A stretch of 36,208 bases of DNA from Candidatus Krumholzibacteriota bacterium (GTDB lineage Bacteria > Krumholzibacteriota > Krumholzibacteriia > LZORAL124-64-63): positions 1 through 36,208 of the forward strand of contig JAJRWA010000010.1 of the NCBI GenBank assembly GCA_024277025.1. Reading direction: 5' to 3'. Below, in pieces: positions 1 to 6,914 of this stretch; within the stretch, counting starts at the first letter, position 1, and each line of letters starts with the position of its first letter. The notes under the pieces were generated by a model that was given only the letters and a program-made list of their open reading frames with translations, ran no database searches and had not been told where the DNA came from. The translations under genes and the position numbers were made by a program.

Positions 1-36
1 CCTTTTTGTAGGTATTAAGGTTATAGCACACCGATT

Positions 37-72
37 TGGGGCAGAACACCGTTTTTCGGCTGTTTTGCCCCA
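37..72. repeat. Imperfect hairpin in AT-richer left edge
   Basis: Positions 37-48 pair with 61-72 in a 12-bp stem that contains one G-T pair; an inner 3-bp stem closes a T5 loop. Neither flank carries a clean T-run, so it is at best a weak or bidirectional terminator. It sits in the AT-richer DNA beyond the break in selD, so it is not the native selD terminator. Seen directly; the function is a guess. Confidence 0.35.
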
Positions 73-111
73 TTGTTTTCTGTTGTAACTTGTTGGGATT
101 ATTGGGTTAGC

Positions 112-255
112 TTATACTGGGGCAGGCTCTAGGTTAGGCCCGGCCGCAGCCTGGATCGGCGCCAGAATTTCGGACAAGTCCCCCGGACTCAGCTTGGCCG
201 CTCAGCCGGCGCTCTTGGCAAAGCGCGTCAGGGCAACGCGTTCATCAAACGACAT
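112..255 (-). pseudogene. selD: selD 5' fragment with in-frame UGA (Sec position), 3' part lost
   Basis: Reading leftwards from the ATG at 255-253 (preceded by the strong Shine-Dalgarno GGGGAGGTG) gives MSFDERVALTRFAKSAG, then UGA at 204-202, then AAKLSPGDLSEIL. This matches the N-terminus of selenophosphate synthetase, LTxxxKxAG(C/U)xxKLxPxDL, with UGA exactly at the catalytic Cys/Sec. SelD makes selenophosphate from selenide and ATP for selenocysteine and selenouridine synthesis, and Sec-containing SelD is well known. Homology holds to about position 130 (PNL); the reading then enters AT-richer sequence and meets TAA at 114-112, so roughly 300 of about 345 residues are missing. The fragment lies 58 bp downstream of the HD-GYP gene, probably once co-transcribed with it. 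An intact selD copy elsewhere would be expected if the cell still makes selenoproteins. Only the N-terminal 40 residues support the call, but the motif is specific. Confidence 0.72.
175..191 (-). promoter_or_regulatory. bSECIS-like hairpin after the selD UGA
   Basis: On the minus strand a 7-bp stem (two G-U pairs) closes a GGG loop, with 17 nt between the UGA and the loop. That fits the published bacterial SECIS criteria (a small apical loop with G in its first two positions, about 16-37 nt after UGA). In a Sec gene it would recruit SelB. It is short and the assignment rests on geometry plus the SelD homology. Confidence 0.45.
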
Positions 256-313
256 ATTCACCTCCCCGGATAGTCTACCCAAGTGCAAGACATCAGTCTG
301 AGTCAGGAAATTG

Positions 314-2029
314 TCAACCTGTTGGTAGGCCCGAAGCGTCTCCCAGGCCCGCGAAGTAGTCGGCATAGGAACGATCGACACCTCTGATGTGGTGCACAAT
401 CCAATCACCCAGGTACATGAAGAGGTCCAGGGTTGTGGCCAGAGGATTCTCTTCAATCTCGTTGGTGAGTTTCTCGATCTTGGCAATAAAAAAGCCGTGG
501 ATCCTGCGGTGGGTTTCCAGATCCGGATAGGCCATTTTTGCCATGTACTGCTCTTCCTCCTGGAAGTGGATAGAGGCATAGGACTTCAAACCGGCCAAGG
601 CGTCGATGACATCGCCGATACGGTAGCACTCGATCGCCAGATGGATGCTGTTGATCAGGTTGATCAGATACCGGTGCTGACTGTCGATTCCTTCGTTTCC
701 GACCGAAAGACTGGTATCCCAGACCAATGCACCAGGCACATCCGCCAACGTGGCCGTCCCAAGGGTGGGAGCAACGGATTTGTCAAAGGAATCGAGGTAC
801 TTGGATTTGATGGCCAGGATATCGGCCAGGCCGGCCGTGAATGCCGAGACCACATGGGGGTCGAAGTGGGTGCCGGTGTTGTCTTTGATGAAGGCGAGAG
901 CCTTCTTCATGGGCCATGGTTCCTTGTAGGGCCGTCTTGTCGTCAAGGCGTCGAAGACGTCAGCCAAAGCACAGATTCGGCCAAAGAGAGGAATAGTCTC
1001 ACCGCTGAGACCGTTGGGATACCCGCTGCCATCCCATTTCTCGTGGTGCGAAATGGCGATCTCCCGGCCGGCGCGGATCAGCTCGTGATCTCCGGCCAGG
1101 ATGTTGGCCCCGATAGTCGTGTGACCCTGGATCATCTCAAACTCTGCTGGGGTGAGGCGACCTTTCTTGAGCAGCACGTCATCCGGGATGCCCACTTTGC
1201 CGATGTCGTGCAGGGGTGCTGCCCGCCCCAGAAGCCCGAGTTCGTGTTTGTCCAAACCATAGTGGATGCCAATGACCACCGCATATTCACTCATGCGCCT
1301 GATGTGGGCTCCGGTCTCGTTGTCCCGGTACTCCGAGGCGGCAACAAGCTTCTCGGTGATGTCCTGCTGTGCCTTGGCCAGCCGGATGCGATTAATTCTT
1401 GAGCTCAGCTGCAAGTTGCGGTTGATGATGATGTTCGACAGCGTTGTGCCCAGTCCGTCGAGGAACACGAGCTCGTTCGGTTGGGGCGTGTGGCCGGGGT
1501 CGAGGTAGAGGACCAGGACTCCGATGACCTCCTGCTCCTTGCCGAGCAGAGGCACGTTGTAGTGGCCGTGTTCTGTCATGTCAGCACAGGTCGTGTGGTG
1601 ATCGGCATCGACGCAGCCCTTGAACAGGATCTCCTTCCGGTCGGCTGCCTGTCCGCACAGGCAGCGGCCGAACGCCACTTTCGAGCATTTCCGGGTGAGC
1701 TCCGAGCCGAGCTCGTGCTGCACCACAAGAATGAGCTCGCGATCGTTGTTCGCCACGAAAATGGCCCCCTTGTTCTGGGCGCCTAACCAGGAGAGAGAAA
1801 TGATGACATCAAGAATGTGTTCCAACTGCGCCTGAAAACTGATGGGTTCCAGTGAAATCCTGAGGATTTCGGAGATAGCGTGCAACAGCTCGTGCTCCAC
1901 CACGGTGGGCGGGGACGGTGCTTCAATGGGCGAGACAGGCATCTGGTCAGGACCCTTCACTGGGGGGTGCTCAGTATAAGTAGCAATCATTGCACTGGTT
2001 CGGGTGCCAAGGCGCAAACTTGAGGACAA
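314..2029 (-). CDS. GAF - HD-GYP - hemerythrin c-di-GMP phosphodiesterase
   Basis: Predicted cytoplasmic c-di-GMP phosphodiesterase with sensory input. A GAF domain spans about residues 55-200 and is Cys/His rich (CLCG near 123, DADHHTTCAD near 141-150). An HD-GYP domain spans about 225-405, with HD at 274-275 and the signature HHEKWDGSGYP at 328-338, so catalytic residues look intact. The C-terminus (about 435-560) is a bacteriohemerythrin with the di-iron pattern H452, H488, E492, H507, H511, H546/H547 and D552, which binds O2 or NO in this family. Oxygen or NO control of c-di-GMP turnover is therefore likely (inference). The start is uncertain: the TTG at 2029 follows AGGTGGGGA and lies 18 bp after the glnS remnant; the ATG at 1990 has no clear ribosome site; all domains lie downstream of both. 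It is intact although both neighbours (selD, glnS) are broken. Confidence 0.93.
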   Translation of the reverse strand: MSSSLRLGTRTSAMIATYTEHPPVKGPDQMPVSPIEAPSPPTVVEHELLHAISEILRISLEPISFQAQLEHILDVIISLSWLGAQNKGAIFVANNDRELILVVQHELGSELTRKCSKVAFGRCLCGQAADRKEILFKGCVDADHHTTCADMTEHGHYNVPLLGKEQEVIGVLVLYLDPGHTPQPNELVFLDGLGTTLSNIIINRNLQLSSRINRIRLAKAQQDITEKLVAASEYRDNETGAHIRRMSEYAVVIGIHYGLDKHELGLLGRAAPLHDIGKVGIPDDVLLKKGRLTPAEFEMIQGHTTIGANILAGDHELIRAGREIAISHHEKWDGSGYPNGLSGETIPLFGRICALADVFDALTTRRPYKEPWPMKKALAFIKDNTGTHFDPHVVSAFTAGLADILAIKSKYLDSFDKSVAPTLGTATLADVPGALVWDTSLSVGNEGIDSQHRYLINLINSIHLAIECYRIGDVIDALAGLKSYASIHFQEEEQYMAKMAYPDLETHRRIHGFFIAKIEKLTNEIEENPLATTLDLFMYLGDWIVHHIRGVDRSYADYFAGLGDASGLPTG

Positions 2030-2047
2030 TCCCCACCTGTCCGCTGT

Positions 2048-2924
2048 TTACCTGCCTTTGCCTTCCACCTTGGCCCAACTGTCACGCAGGGTCGTGGTCC
2101 GGTTCCAGACCGGGGCGCCTGGCTTTGATTCCTCGCTGTCCACGCAGAAATACCCCTGCCGCATGAACTGGCAGCGATAGCCGGTGTCCTTGTCGCCGAG
2201 ACTGGGTTCCAGCTTGGCCTGTACCGTCTCCAGCGAATCAGGATTCAGGTTGGCGATATAGTCGCCGCCTTCGTCCGGGAATGGCTCCTTGAACAAGTTG
2301 TCGTAGAGCCTGACCTCGGCCTCCACCGCATGGGCCACCGAGACCCAGTGCAACGTGCCTTTGACCTTGCGGCCATCCGGCGAATCGCCGCCACGGGTGG
2401 CCGGGTCGTAGGTGCAACGCAGTTCGATGGGGTTGCCTTCGTCGTCTTTGATCACCTCGTCACAGGTGGATGAAATAGGCGTGCTTCAGGCGCACCTCAC
2501 TGCCCAGCTTGAGCCGGAAGAATTTGCGCGGCGCCTCTTCGCGGAAATCACTCTGCTCGATGTAGATCTCCCGCGAGAACGGCACCAATCGCGTGCCCGC
2601 GCCCTCATCTCCCGGATTGTTCACGCACTCGATGTCCTAGACCTGACCTTCGGGGTATTTGGTGATCACAACCTTCAGGGGCCGCAGCACCGCCATCACA
2701 CGGTCGGCCGTCTGGTTCAGCTCGTCGCGGATTGCCCACTTCAACAAGTCCAGATCCACGATGGAATCGCGCTTGGCCACGCCGATCCGGTCGTTGAATT
2801 TCCTGATCGACTCGGGTGTGTAACCCAGCCGCCGCAAACCACTGATCGTCGGCATACGCGGGTCGTCCCAACCGCTGACCAGATTCTCCTGCACCAGACG
2901 CAACAGCTTGCGCTTGCTCATCAC
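2048..2924 (-). pseudogene. glnS: glutaminyl-tRNA synthetase, 3' half only, with amber and frameshift
   Basis: This encodes the C-terminal half of GlnRS, from the KMSKS-type loop [11 protein letters not shown] and [20 protein letters not shown] through the anticodon-binding barrels to a normal C-terminus ([12 protein letters not shown]). The N-terminal catalytic half with HIGH is absent: homology stops abruptly at about 2924, where AT-rich DNA begins. Two further lesions are visible. TAG at 2639-2637 replaces the Glu expected in PEGQV(E)[12 protein letters not shown]. An extra C near 2464 shifts the frame at YFIH(C)[10 protein letters not shown]: the DNA reads CACCTGTGACGAG where CACTGTGACGAG would restore the frame. 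GlnRS charges tRNA-Gln; this copy cannot. Either an intact copy lies elsewhere or the cell uses the GatCAB route, with this being a decaying transferred gene. Confidence 0.93.
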
Positions 2925-4260
2925 GGGGAATAGTAAGAACGACAGCAAGTTATGCATTCTTGGGTTGACATGTTCAAAAGCAACAGTCAGACTATGATTT
3001 AGTAGTTCACATAGCCTGCCTCTGATATCAGATGCGATAAGGCATATGAATTTCTCGTCCATATTTGCAGACGGCTACCTCTATATATTGCGCCGTCGAA
3101 TGAATCGGAAACCTTCTGGAGGATCAAATGTTGAAACGTAGTTTTTTCGCTGTTGCGGTTCTGTCTGTGTTCGTTGCTCTTTTTCTCGGATGTTCCGAGT
3201 CATCGACTACAACACCTGCTGACCCTGTTCTTTCGGTCCAAGACGGAATTATTGATCTTGAAAGCCAAAACTTCGGCCTCTATTACGAAGCTGGCGACGT
3301 CAAAGCTGGTGCTCCGACCTATGATATTGGAGAAATCCACAACAGAATTATGCATGAACTCAACGTCGAATTCGAATTCCCGGTTATCGACAATCCTGCA
3401 AAGGCAGTACTTGTTGACGTCAGAGCAAGTGCAAAAAATCACCTATTGGCTGAGTTTCCCACCATTACCAGTGTGCAATACGATGAACTGGTCACCACGG
3501 TTGAACAATACCAAACCAATGGTATATTTGACCTAACGGCAGTTCTCACCGGACCAGAGTATACGTGGTGGAACGGTTTAGAGAATCACTGCTCAGGTGC
3601 AACTACTTCCAGCGAAATCGAACAACGAGTAATTGAGTACGGGTCTGAGAACGGTCTTCCGCTACCCGGTACTTGCTTGGCATATGGGCTTGATGTTCTC
3701 ATTCATTCCTCTGAATTCTGGTACGATGAAGTTGCTACTCCAAATAAAATCAACTTCTTCGGGGGCGTCATGGCCGATGCTGGCGGGGCAGTTGTCGGGT
3801 TTAGAATTTCTAAGTGGGCACTGTGGGCCGGAATGGGTGGTGCCGGTGTGATTTTGGGCGGTACTGCGATTGGCGCGATTTTTGGTAGTGTTGGATACTG
3901 CATGGGCTGAATTGGCCACGTTGGGTGTGGTTTTGAACCCCACACCCAACAAAGAACCTATCTGGACGAAGGAGATTACATTGTTTGCAGACATCCAACC
4001 CGTTGGCATTTCGTTGGTTTGGCTTACTGTACTTTTTTTCGTTTCTGTCTATATGGAGATCCTATCAAGAAAGACAACAAAGAAGCCAAACCTTTGGGTA
4101 CCCTTTGTGCTCTTCAAAAGAATTGCAATTGTTGTTGCAGTCGTGGGTGGAATCATATCTACTGGTCTATTCTGGGCTCCCAGCGGCATTGGAACTGAGC
4201 TTTTTATTTCGTCTCTTGTTGCCGGAAGCATATTTAAGTCTATTGGTGATTCGCTGGCAA
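2925..4260. other. AT-richer inserted segment bounded by two truncated genes
   Basis: Base composition and codon use change abruptly at about 2925 (inside glnS) and about 4260 (inside the 3' end of a minus-strand membrane gene). Between them lie two small plus-strand genes for envelope proteins, on the strand opposite to the surrounding genes. The first 200 bp (2925-3127) hold no gene I can support; there is a TTGACA at 2965-2970 but no well-placed -10. I see no transposase, integrase, terminal repeat or target duplication. Edges are estimated by eye to within about 20 bp. It may be a recombination or transfer scar, or an assembly join. Confidence 0.55.
3128..3910 (+). CDS. putative lipoprotein with Gly-rich hydrophobic C-terminus
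   Basis: The 260-residue product starts at an ATG preceded by GGAGGATCAA, a good ribosome site. The N-terminus MLKRSFFAV...LFLGC is a lipoprotein signal ending in a lipobox (Cys about residue 22), followed by a Ser/Thr-rich linker. The middle is soluble with no family I recognise. The last 50 residues are rich in Gly and small hydrophobics (for example GMGGAGVILGGTAIGAIFG), like glycine-zipper membrane segments. Codon use is AT-richer than the neighbours, consistent with transfer. The next gene, 70 bp downstream on the same strand, encodes a small membrane protein, so the two may act together. No function is assigned. Confidence 0.7.
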   Translation: MLKRSFFAVAVLSVFVALFLGCSESSTTTPADPVLSVQDGIIDLESQNFGLYYEAGDVKAGAPTYDIGEIHNRIMHELNVEFEFPVIDNPAKAVLVDVRASAKNHLLAEFPTITSVQYDELVTTVEQYQTNGIFDLTAVLTGPEYTWWNGLENHCSGATTSSEIEQRVIEYGSENGLPLPGTCLAYGLDVLIHSSEFWYDEVATPNKINFFGGVMADAGGAVVGFRISKWALWAGMGGAGVILGGTAIGAIFGSVGYCMG

Positions 4261-4355
4261 ACCTTGGCAGCGGATCGCAGACTCCGGGTCAGTCACCTTC
4301 CGGTCAGCCTCAGACGTTCCCTCGCAAAGAGCGGCCAGTTCCTCCACGACAGTGA
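3981..4355 (+). CDS. small membrane protein of unknown function
   Basis: The chosen start is TTG at 3981, because GAAGGAG lies 6 nt upstream; the reading frame is open further 5' but that would overlap the lipoprotein gene. The 124-residue product has two or three hydrophobic segments (about residues 10-25, 45-62 and 70-90) and then a polar Pro/Gln/Ser/Arg tail. The tail from about residue 95 is encoded in GC-rich DNA antisense to a truncated minus-strand gene, so the original C-terminus was probably replaced at the insert boundary near 4260. It resembles phage or plasmid cargo in size and layout but I recognise no family. Confidence 0.5.
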   Translation: MFADIQPVGISLVWLTVLFFVSVYMEILSRKTTKKPNLWVPFVLFKRIAIVVAVVGGIISTGLFWAPSGIGTELFISSLVAGSIFKSIGDSLANLGSGSQTPGQSPSGQPQTFPRKERPVPPRQ

Positions 4356-4650
4356 AACTGGCGTCGGCCGCAGTAAATAAGAGCGGTTCATACTTGCCAG
4401 TTTTCCGGCGCCATCCGGTGGGAATGATAAACACAAGCACCGGCACCAGGGACAGTACAATCAGGGTCCAGCTCAACAAAGACGCTCGCACCGGCACCCA
4501 AGCCACGACCAGGAACGGCACCGGCAGGACCAGCGCGGCCAGCAGCGAACGCCGGGCCGCGGTTCTTTCGTGTTCACGCACGGAAACCAGACGCACCCAA
4601 AGCAGCAGCGCCAGGATGAGGGCGGCGATCAGGCTGAGAACTGCGGGCAT
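4240..4650 (-). pseudogene. membrane protein downstream of ubiA, 3' end lost at the insert boundary
   Basis: The ATG at 4650 is preceded by AGGTGGTG, 46 bp after the ubiA-type stop. The product has three hydrophobic segments in its first 80 residues (MPAVLSLIAALILALLLWV, then two more), followed by a basic TGWRRKTGKYEP segment and a soluble stretch. From about 4260 leftwards the reading enters the AT-rich insert and stops at TAG 4242-4240. I take it to be the N-terminal part of a longer protein whose 3' end was removed, but a genuine 136-residue protein cannot be excluded. Position suggests it was the last gene of the menaquinone operon. No function is recognised. Confidence 0.45.
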
Positions 4651-4696
4651 GGGCCACCACCTGGTTGAAAGGTCCGGGAGTAAGTCGCATCCCGGT

Positions 4697-5551
4697 TCAA
4701 AGCCAATACAAATCCCCCACCACCAACACCAGCAGCACCATCCCCACCCAGGAGTTGATTTCGAAAAAGGCCTTGTCGATCCGGCGCAAATCGCCCCCGC
4801 GCACGATCCGCTGCTCCCAGACCAGCAGTCCGGCCATGATCCCCACGCCCACAAAAGAAACCGGCCCCAGCAACCCGGCCTGGTCAAAGGCCAGGATCAT
4901 CAGCACCACAGCCAGGGCGTGAAACACCCGCGAGACCACCAGCGCCCGCGCCACACCCAGCCGCGAGGCCAGTGAGTGCAGCCCCACCTCGCGGTCGTAC
5001 TCCACATCCTGGCAGGCGTAAATCGTATCGAAGCCCGCCACCCAGAACATCACGGCCGCACTCAGCAACAGGGGGAAAGGCGCGAACGAACCGGTCACCG
5101 CCAGCCAGGCGCCCACCGGGGCGATGCCCAGCCCCAAACCCAACACCAGATGGGCCAGCGGCGAAAAACGCTTCATGTACGAGTAGCCCAGCACCACGAT
5201 CAGGGCCACGGGGCTCAGGTAGAAACACAGGGGATTGAGCATCCAGGCCGCCAGCATCAACAGCCCCGCCGCCAGGACGACAAACACGCCGGCACCAGCC
5301 ACGGACACCGCCCCGGCCGGGATGTGACGATCGGCGGTGCGTGGGTTGGCCGCGTCGATCTTCCAGTCCACCAGCCGGTTGAAGGCCATGGCGGCACTGC
5401 GCGCGCCGACCATCGCCACCAGCACCCACAGCAGGGTGGCCCACTCCGGATGCCCGCCCGCTGCCACCAGCAGCGAAATCAGGGCAAACGGCAACGCAAA
5501 AATCGTGTGCTCGAACTTGATCAACGAGAGGTAGCGACCGACGAGGCTCAT
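4697..5551 (-). CDS. UbiA-family prenyltransferase (MqnP/MenA-like)
   Basis: An integral membrane prenyltransferase of 284 residues, the usual size, with eight or nine membrane segments. The first Asp-rich motif is NRLVDWKID (N58, D62, D66) and the second is QDVEYDREVG near residue 180; both bind prenyl diphosphate through magnesium. In an operon with UbiX-, UbiD- and MenG-type genes the likely substrate is a naphthoate (6-carboxy-1,4-dihydroxy-naphthoate, the futalosine-route step of MqnP) or 4-hydroxybenzoate; sequence alone does not decide. Its ATG overlaps the ubiX-type stop as ATGA, indicating translational coupling. Confidence in the family is very high, in the substrate moderate. Confidence 0.93.
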   Translation of the reverse strand: MSLVGRYLSLIKFEHTIFALPFALISLLVAAGGHPEWATLLWVLVAMVGARSAAMAFNRLVDWKIDAANPRTADRHIPAGAVSVAGAGVFVVLAAGLLMLAAWMLNPLCFYLSPVALIVVLGYSYMKRFSPLAHLVLGLGLGIAPVGAWLAVTGSFAPFPLLLSAAVMFWVAGFDTIYACQDVEYDREVGLHSLASRLGVARALVVSRVFHALAVVLMILAFDQAGLLGPVSFVGVGIMAGLLVWEQRIVRGGDLRRIDKAFFEINSWVGMVLLVLVVGDLYWL

Positions 5552-6141
5552 TCGACCCCGCCCCAGCGGCGGCTGAGATCCACTTCCACATCCAAGTGGT
5601 CACAGATCCGCTGCACCATGAAGTCGACCAGATCACCGGGCGACGTGGGCTGATTATAGAAGCCGGGCATGGCCGGCATCACCGTCACGCCCCAGCTGCT
5701 CAGCCGCGCCAGGTTCTCCAACCCGCCCGTCGACAGCGGCGTCTCACGCGGAACGATAATCAACTGGCGGCGTTCCTTCAGTGAGACCTCCGCCGCCCGC
5801 AGCAGCAGCGTCTCGCTGGTCCCCGCGACCAGGCGGCCTATGGTGCCCATGCTGCACGGCACAATCACCATCGCGCCAACCCGGGCCGATCCACTGGCCA
5901 TGGGCGCGCCGAAGTCCTCCCGTTCCCAGGTTTCCAGTTTGCCCGGACCCAGCAGACGCAGGCGCTCGACTATCCCCTCGGCCGGGTGGTTCATCTCCGA
6001 CGGTGCCGTCTGCTCGACCGCACGGCTGAGCATCAGGTTCACGTCCCGGCCCGCGTTCAGCAGCACATCGACCAGTCGCACGCCGTAGACCAGACCGCTC
6101 GCGCCGGTCCAGGCCACGCTGATCGGCAGTTTCTCACTCAC
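5548..6141 (-). CDS. ubiX: UbiX-type flavin prenyltransferase
   Basis: 197 residues, normal for UbiX/Pad1, which joins a dimethylallyl group to FMN to make the prenyl-FMN cofactor of UbiD decarboxylases. Visible signatures are the nucleotide-binding GASG (13-16), VPCSMGTIGRLVAG in the middle, and ETPLSTGGLENLARLS followed by PGFYNQPTSPGDLVDFMV near the C-terminus. The start is GTG at 6141 with GGAAGGA about 8 nt upstream. That GTG overlaps, as GTGA, the stop that menG would have without its amber codon (6140-6138), and its own TGA overlaps the ubiA-type ATG. It supplies cofactor to the UbiD homologue of the same operon (inference). Confidence 0.94.
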   Translation of the reverse strand: MSEKLPISVAWTGASGLVYGVRLVDVLLNAGRDVNLMLSRAVEQTAPSEMNHPAEGIVERLRLLGPGKLETWEREDFGAPMASGSARVGAMVIVPCSMGTIGRLVAGTSETLLLRAAEVSLKERRQLIIVPRETPLSTGGLENLARLSSWGVTVMPAMPGFYNQPTSPGDLVDFMVQRICDHLDVEVDLSRRWGGVE

Positions 6142-6200
6142 TTGGCTGTCCTTCCGCCGACGATGTGGGCGATGCCGAAGGTCTGTCGCTCAATGAAGAC

Positions 6201-6914
6201 CTACTCGAAACCGAATTCGGCCAGCAGGCCGGCAAACTCGTCCGGCGTCAGGAATTCACCCATGCTGCTGGGCAGATAGCTGTAGGCGGCGCTGTCCCGG
6301 CCCACCAGCTTGCCGACGGCCGGGATGACCGTGTTCAAACCGAAGCGGATCACACCCGGCACGCCCCGGCCCTCACCCTGGGCGGCCGGATCGTCGCGAT
6401 AGAATTCCAGCACCATCAGTTGCCCACCCGGCCGCAGCACGCGGACGATCTCGGCCAGGCCGCGCCGCACGTCGGCAAAATTGCGCACGCCGAAACCCAC
6501 CGTCACCGCGTCGACCTTGTTCTCGCCGAAGGGCAGGTTCATGGCGTCGGCGGCGCTCAGTTGCAGCTGTTCCGCACCGGACTTGCCCCGCGCGCCCAAC
6601 AGCATCTCGGGGCAGAAGTCGGCCGCGATCCAGGTCCGGCCCTTGCCGCCGTTGACCGCGGCCAAAGCCAGGTCACCGGTGCCGGCGCACAGGTCGAGCA
6701 CTTCCCAGGCGTCCGGATCCAGGCGCGCGACCACATGATCGCGCCAGGCCTTGTCCCGGTTCAGACTCAGCAGGTGGTTCATGAAGTCGTAGACGCCGCT
6801 GATGCGGGCGAACATGGAACGCACTTCGCGGCCGTGGGCGGCGCTGTCCTGCACGGCCCAGGTGCCGGTCTCGCGGCCGTGCAGCTTTTTGAATTCCGGT
6901 GAATCGGCCACCAT
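6201..6914 (-). CDS. menG: MenG/UbiE quinone C-methyltransferase, truncated by an amber codon
   Basis: A class I SAM methyltransferase making the last C-methylation of demethylmenaquinone (or the ubiquinone precursor). Signatures: MFARISGVYDFMNHLLS, motif I LDLCAGTGDLALA, GFGVRNFADVRRGL and RVLRPGGQLMVLEF. The ATG at 6914 overlaps the ubiD-type TAA as TAATG. The frame stops at TAG 6203-6201 after AEFGFE, yet the next 20 codons read VFIERQTFGIAHIVGGRTAK, which matches the conserved family C-terminus (the TFGIA strand), and end in TGA 6140-6138 overlapping the ubiX GTG. The ancestral gene was therefore 6138-6914. Without readthrough the product loses its last strand, possibly impairing it; TAG is used as a true stop by several neighbours, so this looks like mutation, error or suppression rather than a general code change. 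Confidence 0.9.
   Translation of the reverse strand: MVADSPEFKKLHGRETGTWAVQDSAAHGREVRSMFARISGVYDFMNHLLSLNRDKAWRDHVVARLDPDAWEVLDLCAGTGDLALAAVNGGKGRTWIAADFCPEMLLGARGKSGAEQLQLSAADAMNLPFGENKVDAVTVGFGVRNFADVRRGLAEIVRVLRPGGQLMVLEFYRDDPAAQGEGRGVPGVIRFGLNTVIPAVGKLVGRDSAAYSYLPSSMGEFLTPDEFAGLLAEFGFE

Noticed and set aside
2965..2998. TTGACA with TATGAT as promoter of the insert lipoprotein
   Set aside because: The spacer would be 22 bp, too long for a sigma70 promoter, and it lies more than 120 bp before the gene.
2637..3062. 141-residue reading frame as a gene of its own
   Set aside because: Only its last 95 residues are GlnRS; the first 46 are translation of the AT-rich insert with no ribosome site.
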